The notes below the pieces were generated by a model. The model did no database searches, had not been told where the DNA came from, and saw only the letters and a program-made list of their open reading frames with translations. Shown piece by piece: positions 20,518-31,853 of a stretch of 64,000 nucleotides of DNA (within the stretch, counting starts at the first letter, position 1; every line of letters starts with the position of its first letter). Origin of the DNA: Candida dubliniensis CD36. Lineage: Eukaryota > Ascomycota > Pichiomycetes > Serinales > Debaryomycetaceae. The stretch spans positions 868,001-932,000 of the forward strand of contig NC_012861.1 in NCBI RefSeq assembly GCF_000026945.1. Reading direction: 5' to 3'. The position numbers were made by a program, and so were the translations under genes.

Positions 20518-21933
20518 TTAGTAGCTGGCTAATAATTTGTCAATGGCGTTAACTAAGATATCAGCATGTTTTTCTTCAAAAACCAAAGTAGGTCTTAATC
20601 TAACAGAGTCTTCAGCACAACCACCAATATTGACACCAACAGTCTTCATGTCACTCAAGAACTTGTTTCTTGCTTCACCACTTTCTAAAGACCAGGCAAT
20701 GAAAGTAGCTCTATCCTTTCCTCTAAGGTCTTTAATATATTTAGGGTATTTTTCTTGCAATTGTTCCAATTTTTTGAACAAGTAGTCACCAACTTCGGCT
20801 GCTCTCTTAACTAAATCGTGTTTGAGAATTTCTTGTCCAATGGCACCAGCCAAAATCATTCTAGCTGGGTCACCACACCAGGTGTTGAATTGTCTGTAAG
20901 CAAAGTTTGGAATTATTTCTGGGTCGTGGAAGAAGTAACCAGCTGATTGGAATTTCTTAGAGAAAGTGACCAAATCTGGAGGTGGTTGCAAGTTGAATCT
21001 TTCGTGGGCCCACATGACACCAGTGGCACCGACACCAGTTTGAACTTCATCCATGATCAACAATGAACCATGCTTTAAAGTGATGTCTCTTAAACCCTGG
21101 AAAAATTCAGCAGAAGCATGGTTATCACCACCTTCGGATTGGATTGGCTCAACCAACACAGCGGCAACAGGAATCTTGTTGTTTTGGATGATATCGTCAA
21201 CAATCTTTAAGCATCTTTCATCCTCCTTCTTGTTTTCTTCGGCATACTTATCCAATGGGTATTTGTAAGATGGGAATTGAGCCTTTGGCCATTTAAAGGA
21301 TGGCATATCCAATTTGTGTATTGGTTTGGAACAGGTGGTAGAGCCTGAGGCAAACAATCTACCGTGGAAACCTCTTTCGAATGACAAAATAGCCAATTCT
21401 GGGGAACCTGGAGCTTCATTTTGCATAACTGACTTCATCTCTTCTTCAGAAAATTGTGTGGTGTAACCTCTCTTCTTGGCTTGGTAATAAAAGAAAGCAG
21501 CTTTGAAGGCTAATTCGTTGGCATCAGCACCAGACAAACCAGACCAGACTTTATCTTGGCCTTTTGGAGCAACTTTGAGAATTTCAGCAACAATCTCATC
21601 GGTGTCTTTGCCTGGGAAATTACCAATGGCTGGTCTGTCAACAATAGCTCTGATCATCTTGTCGGATTTGGCGGTTTCAATTAAGGCAGGATTGTTGTAA
21701 CCTAATGGGATAGATGCAATTTGAGCATAAACATCCAAGTAAACGTTTCCATCGACATCAGCAATGTAGTTACCAACTGATTTTTGATAATCTGCAACAA
21801 AATAGACACCACGGTTGTCAAAGACTTTACCTAAACGGTCAGCAATTTCATTGCTTTTAGCGTGTGAATCAACAACCACTGGTTCTTTTGGTTCTTCTGG
21901 GAAGTAAAGGGAAGAGACTGATTTGCTAGACAT
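20518..21933 (-). CDS. UGA1: 4-aminobutyrate aminotransferase (GABA transaminase)
   Basis: 471 residues, the normal length for Uga1. Class-III aminotransferase features are present: SGADANELAFKAAF (cofactor phosphate region), GFHGRLFAS, IMDEVQTGVGATG with the cofactor-contacting Asp near 295, and FSKKFQSAGYF with the PLP-binding Lys near 327. It converts GABA and 2-oxoglutarate to succinate semialdehyde and glutamate, letting the cell use GABA as nitrogen source. It has no presequence, so it is expected to be cytosolic. It is divergent from TBF1 across 753 bp. Confidence 0.95.
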   Translation of the reverse strand: MSSKSVSSLYFPEEPKEPVVVDSHAKSNEIADRLGKVFDNRGVYFVADYQKSVGNYIADVDGNVYLDVYAQIASIPLGYNNPALIETAKSDKMIRAIVDRPAIGNFPGKDTDEIVAEILKVAPKGQDKVWSGLSGADANELAFKAAFFYYQAKKRGYTTQFSEEEMKSVMQNEAPGSPELAILSFERGFHGRLFASGSTTCSKPIHKLDMPSFKWPKAQFPSYKYPLDKYAEENKKEDERCLKIVDDIIQNNKIPVAAVLVEPIQSEGGDNHASAEFFQGLRDITLKHGSLLIMDEVQTGVGATGVMWAHERFNLQPPPDLVTFSKKFQSAGYFFHDPEIIPNFAYRQFNTWCGDPARMILAGAIGQEILKHDLVKRAAEVGDYLFKKLEQLQEKYPKYIKDLRGKDRATFIAWSLESGEARNKFLSDMKTVGVNIGGCAEDSVRLRPTLVFEEKHADILVNAIDKLLASY

Positions 21934-22686
21934 TTTATGATATAGATATCTGGTGAAGTTCTAAAAAAAAGAAAGAGAAAAGGAAAGAAAGAAAGAAAGA
22001 ATTAAGAATCAAACAAAACTATAGGGCAACTGGGCATCAATTTATATTAATGGATTTGGAATCCAGGAGTGAAAAAGAAAAATGAATTAATGTGACTATT
22101 AGCGGCTCTTACTGCTTGTGGGATTCGCGCTAAACAAAAGTCATCGGTTTGCCTTCCCCGATGTAGACAACTTCTTATATTAAATTGGTTACTTTCCCCA
22201 TTGAATGATTGGATAACCAACAAAAATTCTTGGTCTGTCATGTCTAATAAAAAGAGAAGTTATACTTGGCTTGGCTAACTAGCGCATACTTATTGACCTG
22301 ATATTCTTAACTCTTTTACATTTTTTTGTTCTATCTTTTTTTTTGTTTTAACCGCTGGTATATAGTTTTACCAAAAATGTTGCTCCTGTAACTCAAGAAT
22401 TACAGCTGCCAAATACTAATCAACGTACTAATCTTGCTCTGATCATTGGAGAATTGATGTTTTCAAGTTTAAGGTGTTGAAAAAGTTGAAACTTGGAACT
22501 GGCCGCTTAGAGAAGTAGTATCTTCTGTTAAAGCGCATTCAATCCTGCATGCTATTTGATACACAATACTTGTTTTTTTTTTTTTTTTTCCCACTTCGCA
22601 CAGTTCGAAAAAGAAAGAAAAAAACAAAACTATAAACAAAGAGTTCAGATGAGATAATAGTAGCAAGGAAAAGACTAGTTTCAGGA
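21934..22686. other. Divergent UGA1/TBF1 promoter region
   Basis: 753 bp with a GAAA-rich tract next to UGA1 and a T21 run near 22566-22588 before TBF1. Short minus-strand ORFs in it are not protein-like. I could not assign a GABA-response (Uga3) site with confidence. Confidence 0.4.
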
Positions 22687-25140
22687 ATGTCAGACCAAAT
22701 AGAAAAAGATATAGAGGAATCGATTCCAAGTATCAATGATCAACAAAATCAAGAACACCAAGAAACTCAAGAAGCTCAAGAAGAAGAACATAAAAAACAA
22801 CAACATGTGGAAAAGCCATCCAGTCTAGAAGAAGCTAAAGCTATTGAACATCTTACGGATTCAAATAAGGATGATTCCGGTGTAACAAAATTGCAAGAGT
22901 CCGAAGACTTGATTGAGAATTTTTCAGTGGACCCCCAATTAAAAGAACAACAGGAATCCACCACCAAGATGCTGCTGTCAGAAAAAGATTTGGTAGATGA
23001 AATAGATGAGCTTTATAGCAGTTCAACAACACCATTCACAGAAAATAATCAACCAAGTGACAGTAATAAGAGAACATATGAATATTCGGATAAAGACCAG
23101 GAACCAACCACAAATGATAAACGCCAAAAGTTAGATGCAAGTACAGAAATATTGGTGGCATCTGAACTGGAATCTGCACCTAAACATAGCGAACAACTAC
23201 AGGCAATAGAGTCAAGCCAGCAAGGACAACCCTCTACAGCGGAAACAGCTAACTTCGTAGCAGCACCTGCATCTACCTTAAATGAACAAGAAGGAGCTTC
23301 TTCGCTGATCAATGAGGAAGAGGACCTTGAGATGATTGCCAAACAATACCAGCAAGCTACAAATCTCGAAATAGAACAAGCCATGGAGGGCCACGGTAAT
23401 GGGAAGCAAGAAGTATCAATTCAAGAAAAAGACCAGGCTTCTGAGTCAATGCTAATATCTTCCATTGTTCCTTCTGATTCTGAATTGCTCAATACCAACC
23501 AGGCATATGCTGCATATACTTCACTATCTTCCCAGTTAGAACAGCATTCTCAGGCAAATACAATGCTTTCTTCTGCCACCCTTTCTGCCTTGCCTTTGTC
23601 GATCATTGCACCAGTGTACCTCCCACCAAGAATTCAATTATTAATAAATACGTTGCCCACTTTAGACAATTTAGCAACTCAGTTGTTGCGCACAGTTGCC
23701 ACCAGCCCATACCAAAAAATCATTGATTTGGCTTCTAATCCAGATACCTCGGCGGGGGCCACTTATAGAGATTTGACATCCTTGTTTGAGTTTACAAAAA
23801 GACTTTACAGTGAAGATGATCCGTTTTTAACAGTTGAACATATAGCTCCTGGCATGTGGAAGGAGGGAGACGAAACTCCTAGTATTTTCAAACCCAAACA
23901 ACAAAGTATAGAATCTACTTTACGTAAAGTAAACTTGGCAACTTTTTTGGCAGCGACATTGGGTACGATGGAAATTGGGTTCTTTTACCTTAATGAATCG
24001 TTTCTAGATGTTTTTTGTCCACTGAATAATTTGGACCCTATGAATGCGCTATCCAATTTGGGAAGCTATCAAAATGGGTTCCAGACTACTGATAGTCCCA
24101 TAGGTGCGAAAGTGGGCAAATTGTTGAAACCTCAAGCCACGTTGTATTTAGATTTGAAGACTCAAGCATATATCTCGGCTATTGAGGCTGGTGAAAGATC
24201 AAAGGAAGAAATCTTGGATGATATCTTGCCTGATGATCTTCATATGTATTTAATGTCAAGAAGAGATGCAAAGTTGTTGACTCCAACGGAAACTGATTTT
24301 GTATGGAGGTGCAAACAGAGAAAGGAGCTGTTATTGAATTATAACGAGGAAATACCTTTGAGTGAACAATATGATTGGTTTACATTTTTGAGAGATTTGT
24401 TTGATTATGTCTCGAAGAATATTGCCTTTTTGATTTGGGGAAAAGTGGGGAAAACAATGAAAAATAGACGCGAAGGCACACCTCATACTCAGGAATTGCT
24501 TGATAATACTACTACTTCTGCTCAAGTATCAAATGAAATGCCTCCCTCTTCTGCTCCGTCTTCATCGACATCATCTGTCATAGATCCTAATAAGATGTTA
24601 GTGTCTGAGTTAAGAGAGGCGAACATTGCAGTACCAAAACCCTCACAGAGACGGGCATGGTCACGAGAAGAAGAGAAAGCTTTGAGACATGCATTAGAGT
24701 TGAAGGGTCCACATTGGGCAACAATTCTAGAGTTATTTGGTCAAGGGGGAAAGATTTCGGAAGCTTTGAAAAATAGAACTCAAGTGCAATTGAAAGACAA
24801 GGCAAGAAATTGGAAAAAGTTTTTTCTTAGAAGTGGGTTGGAAATACCGAGTTATTTGCGGGGTGTTACAGGTGGTGTAGATGATGGTAGACGGAAAAAG
24901 AATAGAGTTACTAAGAAAACCGCTGCTGCTCCGGTTCCAAATATGCTGGAGCAATTACAACAACAGCAACTGCGACAACAGCAACAGCAACAGCAACTAG
25001 ACAAACAACAAGAAGAAGAAGAGGAGCAGCAACAAGAAAAGGAGCCACAACAGGAGCCACAGGAACAGCAACAAGTGCAACAACAGCTGGAGCAACAACA
25101 TCAAGAGGAAATCCAACCACCAGAAAGTCTGGATAAATAG
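22687..25140 (+). CDS. TBF1: Tbf1, telobox/Myb DNA-binding protein
   Basis: 817 residues. The first 300 residues are Glu/Gln/Ser-rich. Residues about 310-600 form a TRF-homology-like domain ([20 protein letters not shown] ... [20 protein letters not shown]). Residues about 654-716 hold the telobox Myb domain ([38 protein letters not shown], where [11 protein letters not shown] is the telobox signature). The tail is poly-Gln/Glu. Tbf1 binds TTAGGG-like/AACCCTA sites; in C. albicans it is a main activator of ribosomal protein genes. The Gln repeat is likely to vary in length between alleles. Confidence 0.93.
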   Translation: MSDQIEKDIEESIPSINDQQNQEHQETQEAQEEEHKKQQHVEKPSSLEEAKAIEHLTDSNKDDSGVTKLQESEDLIENFSVDPQLKEQQESTTKMLLSEKDLVDEIDELYSSSTTPFTENNQPSDSNKRTYEYSDKDQEPTTNDKRQKLDASTEILVASELESAPKHSEQLQAIESSQQGQPSTAETANFVAAPASTLNEQEGASSLINEEEDLEMIAKQYQQATNLEIEQAMEGHGNGKQEVSIQEKDQASESMLISSIVPSDSELLNTNQAYAAYTSLSSQLEQHSQANTMLSSATLSALPLSIIAPVYLPPRIQLLINTLPTLDNLATQLLRTVATSPYQKIIDLASNPDTSAGATYRDLTSLFEFTKRLYSEDDPFLTVEHIAPGMWKEGDETPSIFKPKQQSIESTLRKVNLATFLAATLGTMEIGFFYLNESFLDVFCPLNNLDPMNALSNLGSYQNGFQTTDSPIGAKVGKLLKPQATLYLDLKTQAYISAIEAGERSKEEILDDILPDDLHMYLMSRRDAKLLTPTETDFVWRCKQRKELLLNYNEEIPLSEQYDWFTFLRDLFDYVSKNIAFLIWGKVGKTMKNRREGTPHTQELLDNTTTSAQVSNEMPPSSAPSSSTSSVIDPNKMLVSELREANIAVPKPSQRRAWSREEEKALRHALELKGPHWATILELFGQGGKISEALKNRTQVQLKDKARNWKKFFLRSGLEIPSYLRGVTGGVDDGRRKKNRVTKKTAAAPVPNMLEQLQQQQLRQQQQQQQLDKQQEEEEEQQQEKEPQQEPQEQQQVQQQLEQQHQEEIQPPESLDK

Positions 25141-26154
25141 GAGTTTTTATATTTTTTTTTTTTTTCCATGTAGCATTGAATTTGTATCATTAACTCACTT
25201 ACATCCAAGGTGTGAACTAGTTTCATACTAATACGCAACAATAACTAAAACCAATTTATACAAGATCACGATACTTAAAAGAAAGTGCTCAAATTATTGA
25301 GGGCGGTATAAAGATTTGCATTTTAAAAAGACTGTATATAGTCGCACACAGTGGGCGCTATCACTTTGGAAAAAAATATGAATTGAGACGAATTTTAACA
25401 TGCAAAACTTACTTATGCAAGGTTTGTGTAATTTGCAATGATTTACAAAACATAAATACTTTTGCTTTTATAGTTTTATTCTCAAGACATGACCAAAGAA
25501 CTCTAATGTTACTATTGTGGATTTTTAATACAGAATTTGAGAAGAGAAGCAAATTTAAATCTATTTGCACGTGGCTAAACATGATTGAAAAATAGAAACA
25601 CTAATAATACGTTTCTTAGATCTGATATTTATCTTAGACATGTATTGTTGTTAACCCCAAAACGGAATAAAAAAAGCATTGGCGATACCACACAAACGGT
25701 TAATAAAGACAACTAAAACAAGACTGTCCGTGTTGACTCATAGTATAAATTGATTTCTTTTCTTTTTATTTTATTATATCTTTTTAAAAAATGGAATGAA
25801 ATTCAATCAAAGTAAAACTCCCTCTTCCCAAAAAAAATTAAACTTCGTTTTGTTCGTGTAAATTCCTTTTTCATTCTGTTGGTTATTATTATTATTAATC
25901 TCTCTTTGCCATTAATTTCCGTTTTTTGACGTAGAAAACAATTTTTCTCTTTTCATCACCAAAGACTCAATTGTCTCCGTTGCTTTTGTTAATCAACAAT
26001 TTAAAAAAAAAAGGCCACTTAATTGATACACCACTTTCAATATTAATATACTTTTTTAAATTCTTCCAATCTGAAAAAACAAAAAAAAAAAAAACTTTAA
26101 CATCAACTGAGTAGTACCCTGTGAGTTCATCCGTAGAGTCTGTGATACCAAAAT
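25141..26154. other. TBF1-STE4 intergenic region
   Basis: 1014 bp, very AT-rich with A and T homopolymers. No protein-like ORF and no tRNA-like element was found. It must hold the STE4 promoter; I did not find a convincing a1-alpha2 site by eye. Confidence 0.45.
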
Positions 26155-27525
26155 ATGTCAGATTATATTGCTCAATCGTTAATTCAACTGCTGCTGTTGC
26201 AGGAACAGGAACAGCAGACTTTGCTATCTTCAATTACAGGACAAATCAATACTGCAAGAAGTGAAGCCAAAGTATTATATACTGAGATTCTTAGTGTGAA
26301 ACGAAGAACACAAGATGCCACAATTCAAGTCATTTCCCAAAATGTTAGTCAAATACCCAAAAACTCATGTAATTTAACATTATATAACACCTTGCGAGGA
26401 CATCAAAACAAAATTGCCAAACTCTGCTGGAGCAGTGATTCTTCAAAGATATTATCAGCGTCTCAAGATGGATTTATGATAATATGGGATGCAGTCACTG
26501 GTTTTAAAAAACATGCTATTCAGTTGAATAATCCTTGGGTGTTAACTTGCAGTTATTCGCCTAACGAAAAGCTAGTTGCATCAGCAGGGTTGGATAACAA
26601 CTGTACAATATATAAAATCAAACCCGACACTTCAAATTTCCCAGTCACTGAAGAAAGAAGTGGAACTTATCAAATGCAGGGCAATTTTTATCAATCCATA
26701 CAGTCAATTTTCAAAGGTCACACGGCCTATATTTCAGAATGTGAATTTATCGGCAATAATTCCATAGTAACTGCAAGTGGCGATATGACATGTTCATTGT
26801 GGGATTTAACAAAAGGTTCCAAGTCTCGAGATTTCGTGGAGCATTCAGGAGATGTTTTGTGTTTGAGTGTATTCCCACAAAATATCCTCAGTGCCAATTT
26901 ATTTGTGTCGGGAAGTTCTGACGGTAGTGCCAAAATCTGGGACTTGAGATCACCTACTCCAACACAGTCATTTGGAATCTCTAATAGTGATGCCAATAGT
27001 GTGAAAGTGTTCCCAGATGGTAATGCATTTGCAACAGGTTCCGACGATGGTCTGATCAGGTTATTTGATTTGAGGTCCGATTGTGAATTGGGACATTATT
27101 CTTTGAGTCAGGAATTAAGGAACAAACAGAATTTGTCACACTTGACTATACCATCTCCAGTGGATGAAAGATACATAAAAAAATTTGGAAATGCAGCTGT
27201 TCAGGCATATGATGAACAACTGACTTCATTGCTACATAGTAATGGGAGCAGCAGTGGTAACCTTGATCAGTACAGCGTTAATAGTTTGCAATCAGTTATT
27301 GAAAATCAAGGTGTGTTTTCTTTGGACTTCGGTAAAAGTGGACGGTTTCTTTATTCGTGCTATTCTGAATATGGTTGTGTTGTCTGGGACACATTAAAGA
27401 GTGAGACTGTAGGTATTGTTGGAAGTGAGCATATGAATAAGATCAATCAAGTATCGGTCAGTCCCGATGGTGTAGCTTTGGCAACTGGTTCATGGGATGC
27501 TACAATCAAAGTTTGGTCTGTCTAA
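26155..27525 (+). CDS. STE4: Ste4, G-protein beta subunit of the pheromone pathway
   Basis: 456 residues, slightly longer than S. cerevisiae Ste4. The N-terminal helix (about 5-60) is followed by seven WD repeats starting with LRGHQNKIAKLCWSSDSSKI and ending with LATGSWDATIKVWSV. The FDLRSDCELGHYS segment matches G-beta proteins. It would pair with a G-gamma (Ste18) and signal mating pheromone at the plasma membrane. The codon at 27052-27054 is CTG in the DDGxIRLFDLR motif where G-beta proteins have Thr/Ser. Read as Ser it fits, which supports CUG-clade decoding. The insertion at about 335-375 with Ser/Gly-rich sequence is lineage-specific. Confidence 0.93.
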   Translation: MSDYIAQSLIQLLLLQEQEQQTLLSSITGQINTARSEAKVLYTEILSVKRRTQDATIQVISQNVSQIPKNSCNLTLYNTLRGHQNKIAKLCWSSDSSKILSASQDGFMIIWDAVTGFKKHAIQLNNPWVLTCSYSPNEKLVASAGLDNNCTIYKIKPDTSNFPVTEERSGTYQMQGNFYQSIQSIFKGHTAYISECEFIGNNSIVTASGDMTCSLWDLTKGSKSRDFVEHSGDVLCLSVFPQNILSANLFVSGSSDGSAKIWDLRSPTPTQSFGISNSDANSVKVFPDGNAFATGSDDGLIRLFDLRSDCELGHYSLSQELRNKQNLSHLTIPSPVDERYIKKFGNAAVQAYDEQLTSLLHSNGSSSGNLDQYSVNSLQSVIENQGVFSLDFGKSGRFLYSCYSEYGCVVWDTLKSETVGIVGSEHMNKINQVSVSPDGVALATGSWDATIKVWSV

Positions 27526-27798
27526 GAAATAACAAGCATTCCACATGAGTGAAAACAAAAGATCAACAAAGTAAAGAAAAAAAAAAAAAACTGAACAACG
27601 CTTTATCAAACACCTCTATACGCTACTTTCTAAACACACGATACATATATAAGCTTTTCTAATATTATAAAACAATGTTACAAAATTTTTTTTTATTATT
27701 GTTATAGTTTACTTAACAGTAGATAGTATATATCAACCAACATAAAAATGGAAAAAAAAGAAAATACAAATTTTAGAAAGTAATCGTAATAGCTTTGT

Positions 27799-28711
27799 TC
27801 AAGCTTCACCAGTGTGTTTTTTTACATAATCCCATAAACTCTTCAACAATGAGTCTGGTAAAGTATACAAATCCATAGTAAATTCACCGTTATCCACGTC
27901 ATTTTTAATATTCATCTCGTTGGTTCTGTTGTCAGTTACCATTTGAACCACAACAATCAAGTCATCTTCACTCAATTTAGTCAATCCTTGTGATAATTTC
28001 TCTAAATCAATATTACCTTTCATAGCACCCTTAGATTTTTTGGACTTGTTATCAACAGATGTAGCAGCAGCAGCAGCAGCTCCATTATTTGATTCTAATT
28101 TTCTTTTAATCCCAACACTGCCACTGCTGGCTGAAGATGCACTGGCTCCACTATCTTCAAATGGTAATGATCCTGTTTCAGCTAACACTTTGTTCAAAGC
28201 TGGATTCTTGGTAGGTGAAACTGGAATACTGATCACATGGTCATTCACATACTTTTCTTGTAAAAAGTTCAAATCGTGTTGAAACTTACGTTCACCAGCT
28301 TTCCCTGGAATACCCAAGATATGAACGGCAATTGGTATATCGAATTCACCCCAACCTTGTTCTTCGACTTTGAACGGCTGTTGTTTCAATGTTCTTATTG
28401 GGTTGGCAAATGTCGGATGTAATGTGTATGTAACTCTGTCTAAAATTTTTGCTGGATGCTCTTTACCTTGGGAGTCCAACATAGAAATTTGTATTGACCA
28501 TTTCCTCATAGGGAAGTTGTCTACTAGAGGGACATCGGTTAAAATATGCTGCTCCGTAGTTATCCTGATTGTCCTTTTTACCTAAACAATAACACTATGT
28601 TAGTATTTTCAAAAAAAAAAAACAAAAAAATCCAATGGGGCCTTCCTACGTTTGATGGACAAAAGTTTGTAGGAAGATGTCACTATTTGTTTCAGCACAT
28701 ACTTCTGACAT
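27799..28711 (-). CDS. TAF14: Taf14, YEATS-domain protein (exons 28703-28711 and 27799-28581)
   Basis: After splicing the product is 263 residues. Exon 1 is only ATG-TCA-GAA; exon 2 starts VKRTIRITTEQHILTD, the conserved YEATS start. YEATS residues include WSIQISMLDSQGKEHPAKIL, HPTFANPIR and EEQGWGEFDIPIAVHILG. A low-complexity linker with an Ala run (about 155-165) leads to a C-terminal ET-like domain (LSEDDLIVVVQMVTDN). Taf14 is shared by TFIID, TFIIF, SWI/SNF, INO80 and NuA3 and reads acylated lysines. The gene is intron-bearing in S. cerevisiae too. A LINE insertion lies about 200 bp upstream. Confidence 0.92.
28582..28702 (-). other. Spliceosomal intron of TAF14
   Basis: 121 nt on the minus strand: donor GTATGT immediately after codon 3, branch site TACTAAC, acceptor TGTTTAG. 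The exon junction is in phase 0 (GAA|GTA). Confidence 0.9.
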
Positions 28712-28908
28712 TTTGACAAAAAAAAAATTTCAAATGACCTGTCCAGCAAAGTAATATGTAAATTTATAGATCAAAGTAAATTGATTCTTTCTATATCAAA
28801 TGCAATAGATTTCTAGTCAATTCTGATTGTAATGAATTGTTTATTTTGACAAATTTATTTCTCCTGGTTTATGTTGTCTCAAAAACATTGCCTTATTGAC
28901 CAAAGAAG

Positions 28909-29652
28909 TTTTTTTTTTTTTTTTTTTTTCTTTCTCAACATATATTTAGTCCTTATATACAGGTATATAACTATGTCACACACTCAGCCAATATTACCGC
29001 GAATACAGGCTGATAGGATCAAGTGCGACATCTAGATAATTACTCAACATCTTACAAATGATGGACAATGACTATAAGTAATTATCTACGACATTTTAGG
29101 GTAACAGAAATTTAGTGTAAGTGTAATACTAATTGGTGGACACACATCCGTTCTATATTGCACATAAACTACATTATTTAAGAAAAATATTTAGAAATAG
29201 TAAAAGAATTATTTTATATTATATAGGTTTAATTAGAGAAATGAAAGTACCATGTACTTGAGTACATTTTAGATGAATATTATCGCTGGTAAAAGGGGTT
29301 AAATGTGTAACCATTCATTAAAAATGGTTCAACCGTAGTTACAGGAATTGAACACTAATGGAAATCCCTATAAAAATTACTATGTTATAAATTAGTTTAA
29401 GTTAACTGCTGACCGTATGCGCTGAGAAGTGCTACGTCAGGACAAACTATAAACATACGAGGGGGTTACAATCATTTATTCAAATAAGTTCAAGATGGAA
29501 AACCTTTTGAGGCCATTTTCATGGAAAGAGATACTCATAGTGAGAATCCCTTTAAAAACCATCATGTATAATGTGTAGTGTAGGGTGTATTGTTGACAAT
29601 GCTAAGGGGCATTGTATAAGCAATCTTCAGATATGATTAAAATGTTTAGTTG
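28909..29652 (-). mobile_element. LINE 3' UTR with poly(A) run
   Basis: Downstream of the ORF2 fragment on the minus strand about 720 bp has no ORF and ends in 21 A. It holds two loosely similar stretches with AATCCCT followed by TAAAAA (near 29363 and 29548). Confidence 0.6.
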
Positions 29653-30813
29653 TTATGTCTGAACGAGTACATTTGTTCCAGCGTCCACATTTTCCTTTTC
29701 CCCATGATTCAAAATTGGTGAACCTCTTCGTCGTTTCACCTTTTGAACCACTTCTTTGATGTACTCGTTTAAGGCATGTAAATCTTTCTTATGTAGATGT
29801 TTGTTTCCAATAATAAATTGTGGAGTTCTCTGACTATTAAAATGTTTCAGCCATAATTCCATAGTCTCACCACATTCAAAAATATGATGTACTATCGAAT
29901 CAGTACCCGTATTACACAATTGGCAAAAGTGTATCTCCAGTTTTTTATAATTAGGATAAAAAGGATAATGTAAATAATAACCAAGGATAAAAAGATGATA
30001 ATCTTGTAAAGATCCAACGCTCTGTTTTTGGACTTTGTTCATATTCTTCCAAAATTCAGTCCAATCTGAAATGGTTAGACTTTTAATTGTATCAAAATGT
30101 TTGCCCCACCCTTCTGGAATAATCGGAGCTTGAGGACATAATTTCCTTGAAGTGTGATGAAAAGTTTGCTCAGATAAAGGTTGTTTTTCAAAATTTGGAG
30201 ACATTAAATTAATAATTTCCGTTTTAGGTTGGATAATTAAATTTGCATAGTCTTCTATCAGCATGATTCTAATTGGAGTTTCCACAGGAGGACCTGTGTA
30301 GTGGACCAATTGAAACCAAGCTTCGAACCACGAAATTTCCAGCTTCGTAAGATTCTCATATACACGTTCTTTTAAATATCTAAATTGTAAGGACGGATGA
30401 CAGGATACTCCCATCCCAAAATAATACCATGGGTAAACCATCAATTTATCTGGTTCTGTTGGCATCAATTTATAATCCTTTGCAATATTATCAAGAATAT
30501 CTTGAATTTTAGTTCTCATAAATTTAATTATCAAATCATCTTCTTGTGTGTATAAAAGATATATCTGTTTACCTCTTCGACCTTTCACTTGATGGTTGGG
30601 GTTCATCAAACCGAAACCACCCAAATGATTAGGGGTTTGTAATCTCTGAAGCTTGAAGTATAAAGGAAGTCTTTGTTGAACTGTTGTTACAACGCTCGAC
30701 ACTGCTGTCGTCAGAATCGGTGAATGTAAATCTCTATAGTATAATTTGGAGAAAATGAAGATATTCATCAATTTCATAATCAACTGATATGAAAGATCCA
30801 GTATCGGTGTCAT
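29653..30813 (-). pseudogene. C-terminal part of LINE ORF2 (reverse transcriptase thumb and zinc knuckle)
   Basis: 386 residues, open throughout. It begins in the post-catalytic RT region (MKLMNIFIFSKLYYRDLHS; LGGFGLMNP) and carries a CX2CX8HX4C knuckle (FCQLCNTGTDSIVHHIFEC near residue 296-315), the usual LINE C-terminal motif. No palm YxDD motif remains. The start codon is probably fortuitous, since the upstream junction at about 30813 joins inverted ORF1 sequence. Confidence 0.8.
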
Positions 30814-30883
30814 TCGAATTTGAGCGTTGAGGTTTAATACAAACAGTGTCCAAGGATCAAACTCTTCAAAAAAAAAAATTATT

Positions 30884-31330
30884 ATGACTACGAACGGTAC
30901 TAATGGTTTTGAAATTGCTGAAAAAGGTGATCATCCGCCTCGGCAGTCTCAAGAGAATCCCCCTGGGAATTTTCAAGAGCTGCCGTTAGATGGTGGTCAA
31001 ATTCGGAAATCATCGTCGACAGATGGTGTTTCCAAAAACGTCGAATTCAATACACAAACAAATGCGCACGAGTCGTGGGCTGACTTTCCAGAATCAGACC
31101 AGATGGATACTGATTCATCTGAATACCCATCAGAAGAAGAAAACGAAGAAGGAAAGATCTCCAAAGGTCCATATCATGCTTTTAAAAACTTCAGTACTGA
31201 AGAATACTTTACACCGGAAACCGCAACAAACAAAGTTGTGGACAATACTACCCCATCTCAAACTACACAATCAATTAATCAAAACTCTACAACATATGCC
31301 TCAGTGGCAGCAAACTACAAATCTAATTAA
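30884..31330 (+). pseudogene. Inverted N-terminal piece of LINE ORF1
   Basis: 148 residues from the ATG at 30884 (MTTNGTNGFEIAEKG), acidic and Ser/Thr-rich, ending in TTYASVAANYKSN at the rearrangement junction. It runs opposite to the rest of the element. The identity as ORF1 rests on its position and composition. Confidence 0.55.
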
Positions 31331-31332
31331 CG

Positions 31333-31684
31333 TAATCTCCAAGATGCTAATACGACCTTCAAAATGTGTTGTTTGATGATTTTCATTTTCATTTATTTTG
31401 AATTTTAGTTTAGCATGTGGCGAATGAATAAGAAAACCAGTTAGATCTTTAAAATGATGCATTCTAAGCTGTGCATTGTGTTGTTTTAATATTGTGTTGA
31501 TATAAGTAAATTGTTCCTGTGAAACGAATCTGATTTCTTGAATAAACCAAATATCAATAACCGGGTGTTCACCTATTAATTTAAGAAAGATATCAAGCAA
31601 TTTCTTGAAATCAGTGGTTTGATAGCTGCCAATACTTTTGGAGCCTATTGTTAGACTGGTAATATAAGAATCATTTCTCTTCAT
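31333..31684 (-). pseudogene. N-terminal piece of LINE ORF2 (AP-type endonuclease)
   Basis: About 115 residues from ATG 31684 up to the junction near 31333. DIWFIQEIRFVSQEQFTYIN contains the conserved Gln-Glu of AP-type endonucleases, and FKDLTGFLIHSP and the GRISILEITLI strand follow. Reading then passes into the inverted segment and stops at 31301. Confidence 0.7.
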
Positions 31685-31853
31685 TCTTGATAATTAACGG
31701 TTGGATTGTAAGTAAGGGTGTATATGTGTGAATTTGGTTTTCGTTTCTTTTTCTTTTTTTCGTATTTTCTATTGTTTTTGGTGGTTTTTGTTTTAATGTA
31801 ATATACTAACGGAAAAATCAATCTTTAAATGCAAACATGTAGGAGTTCTCATC

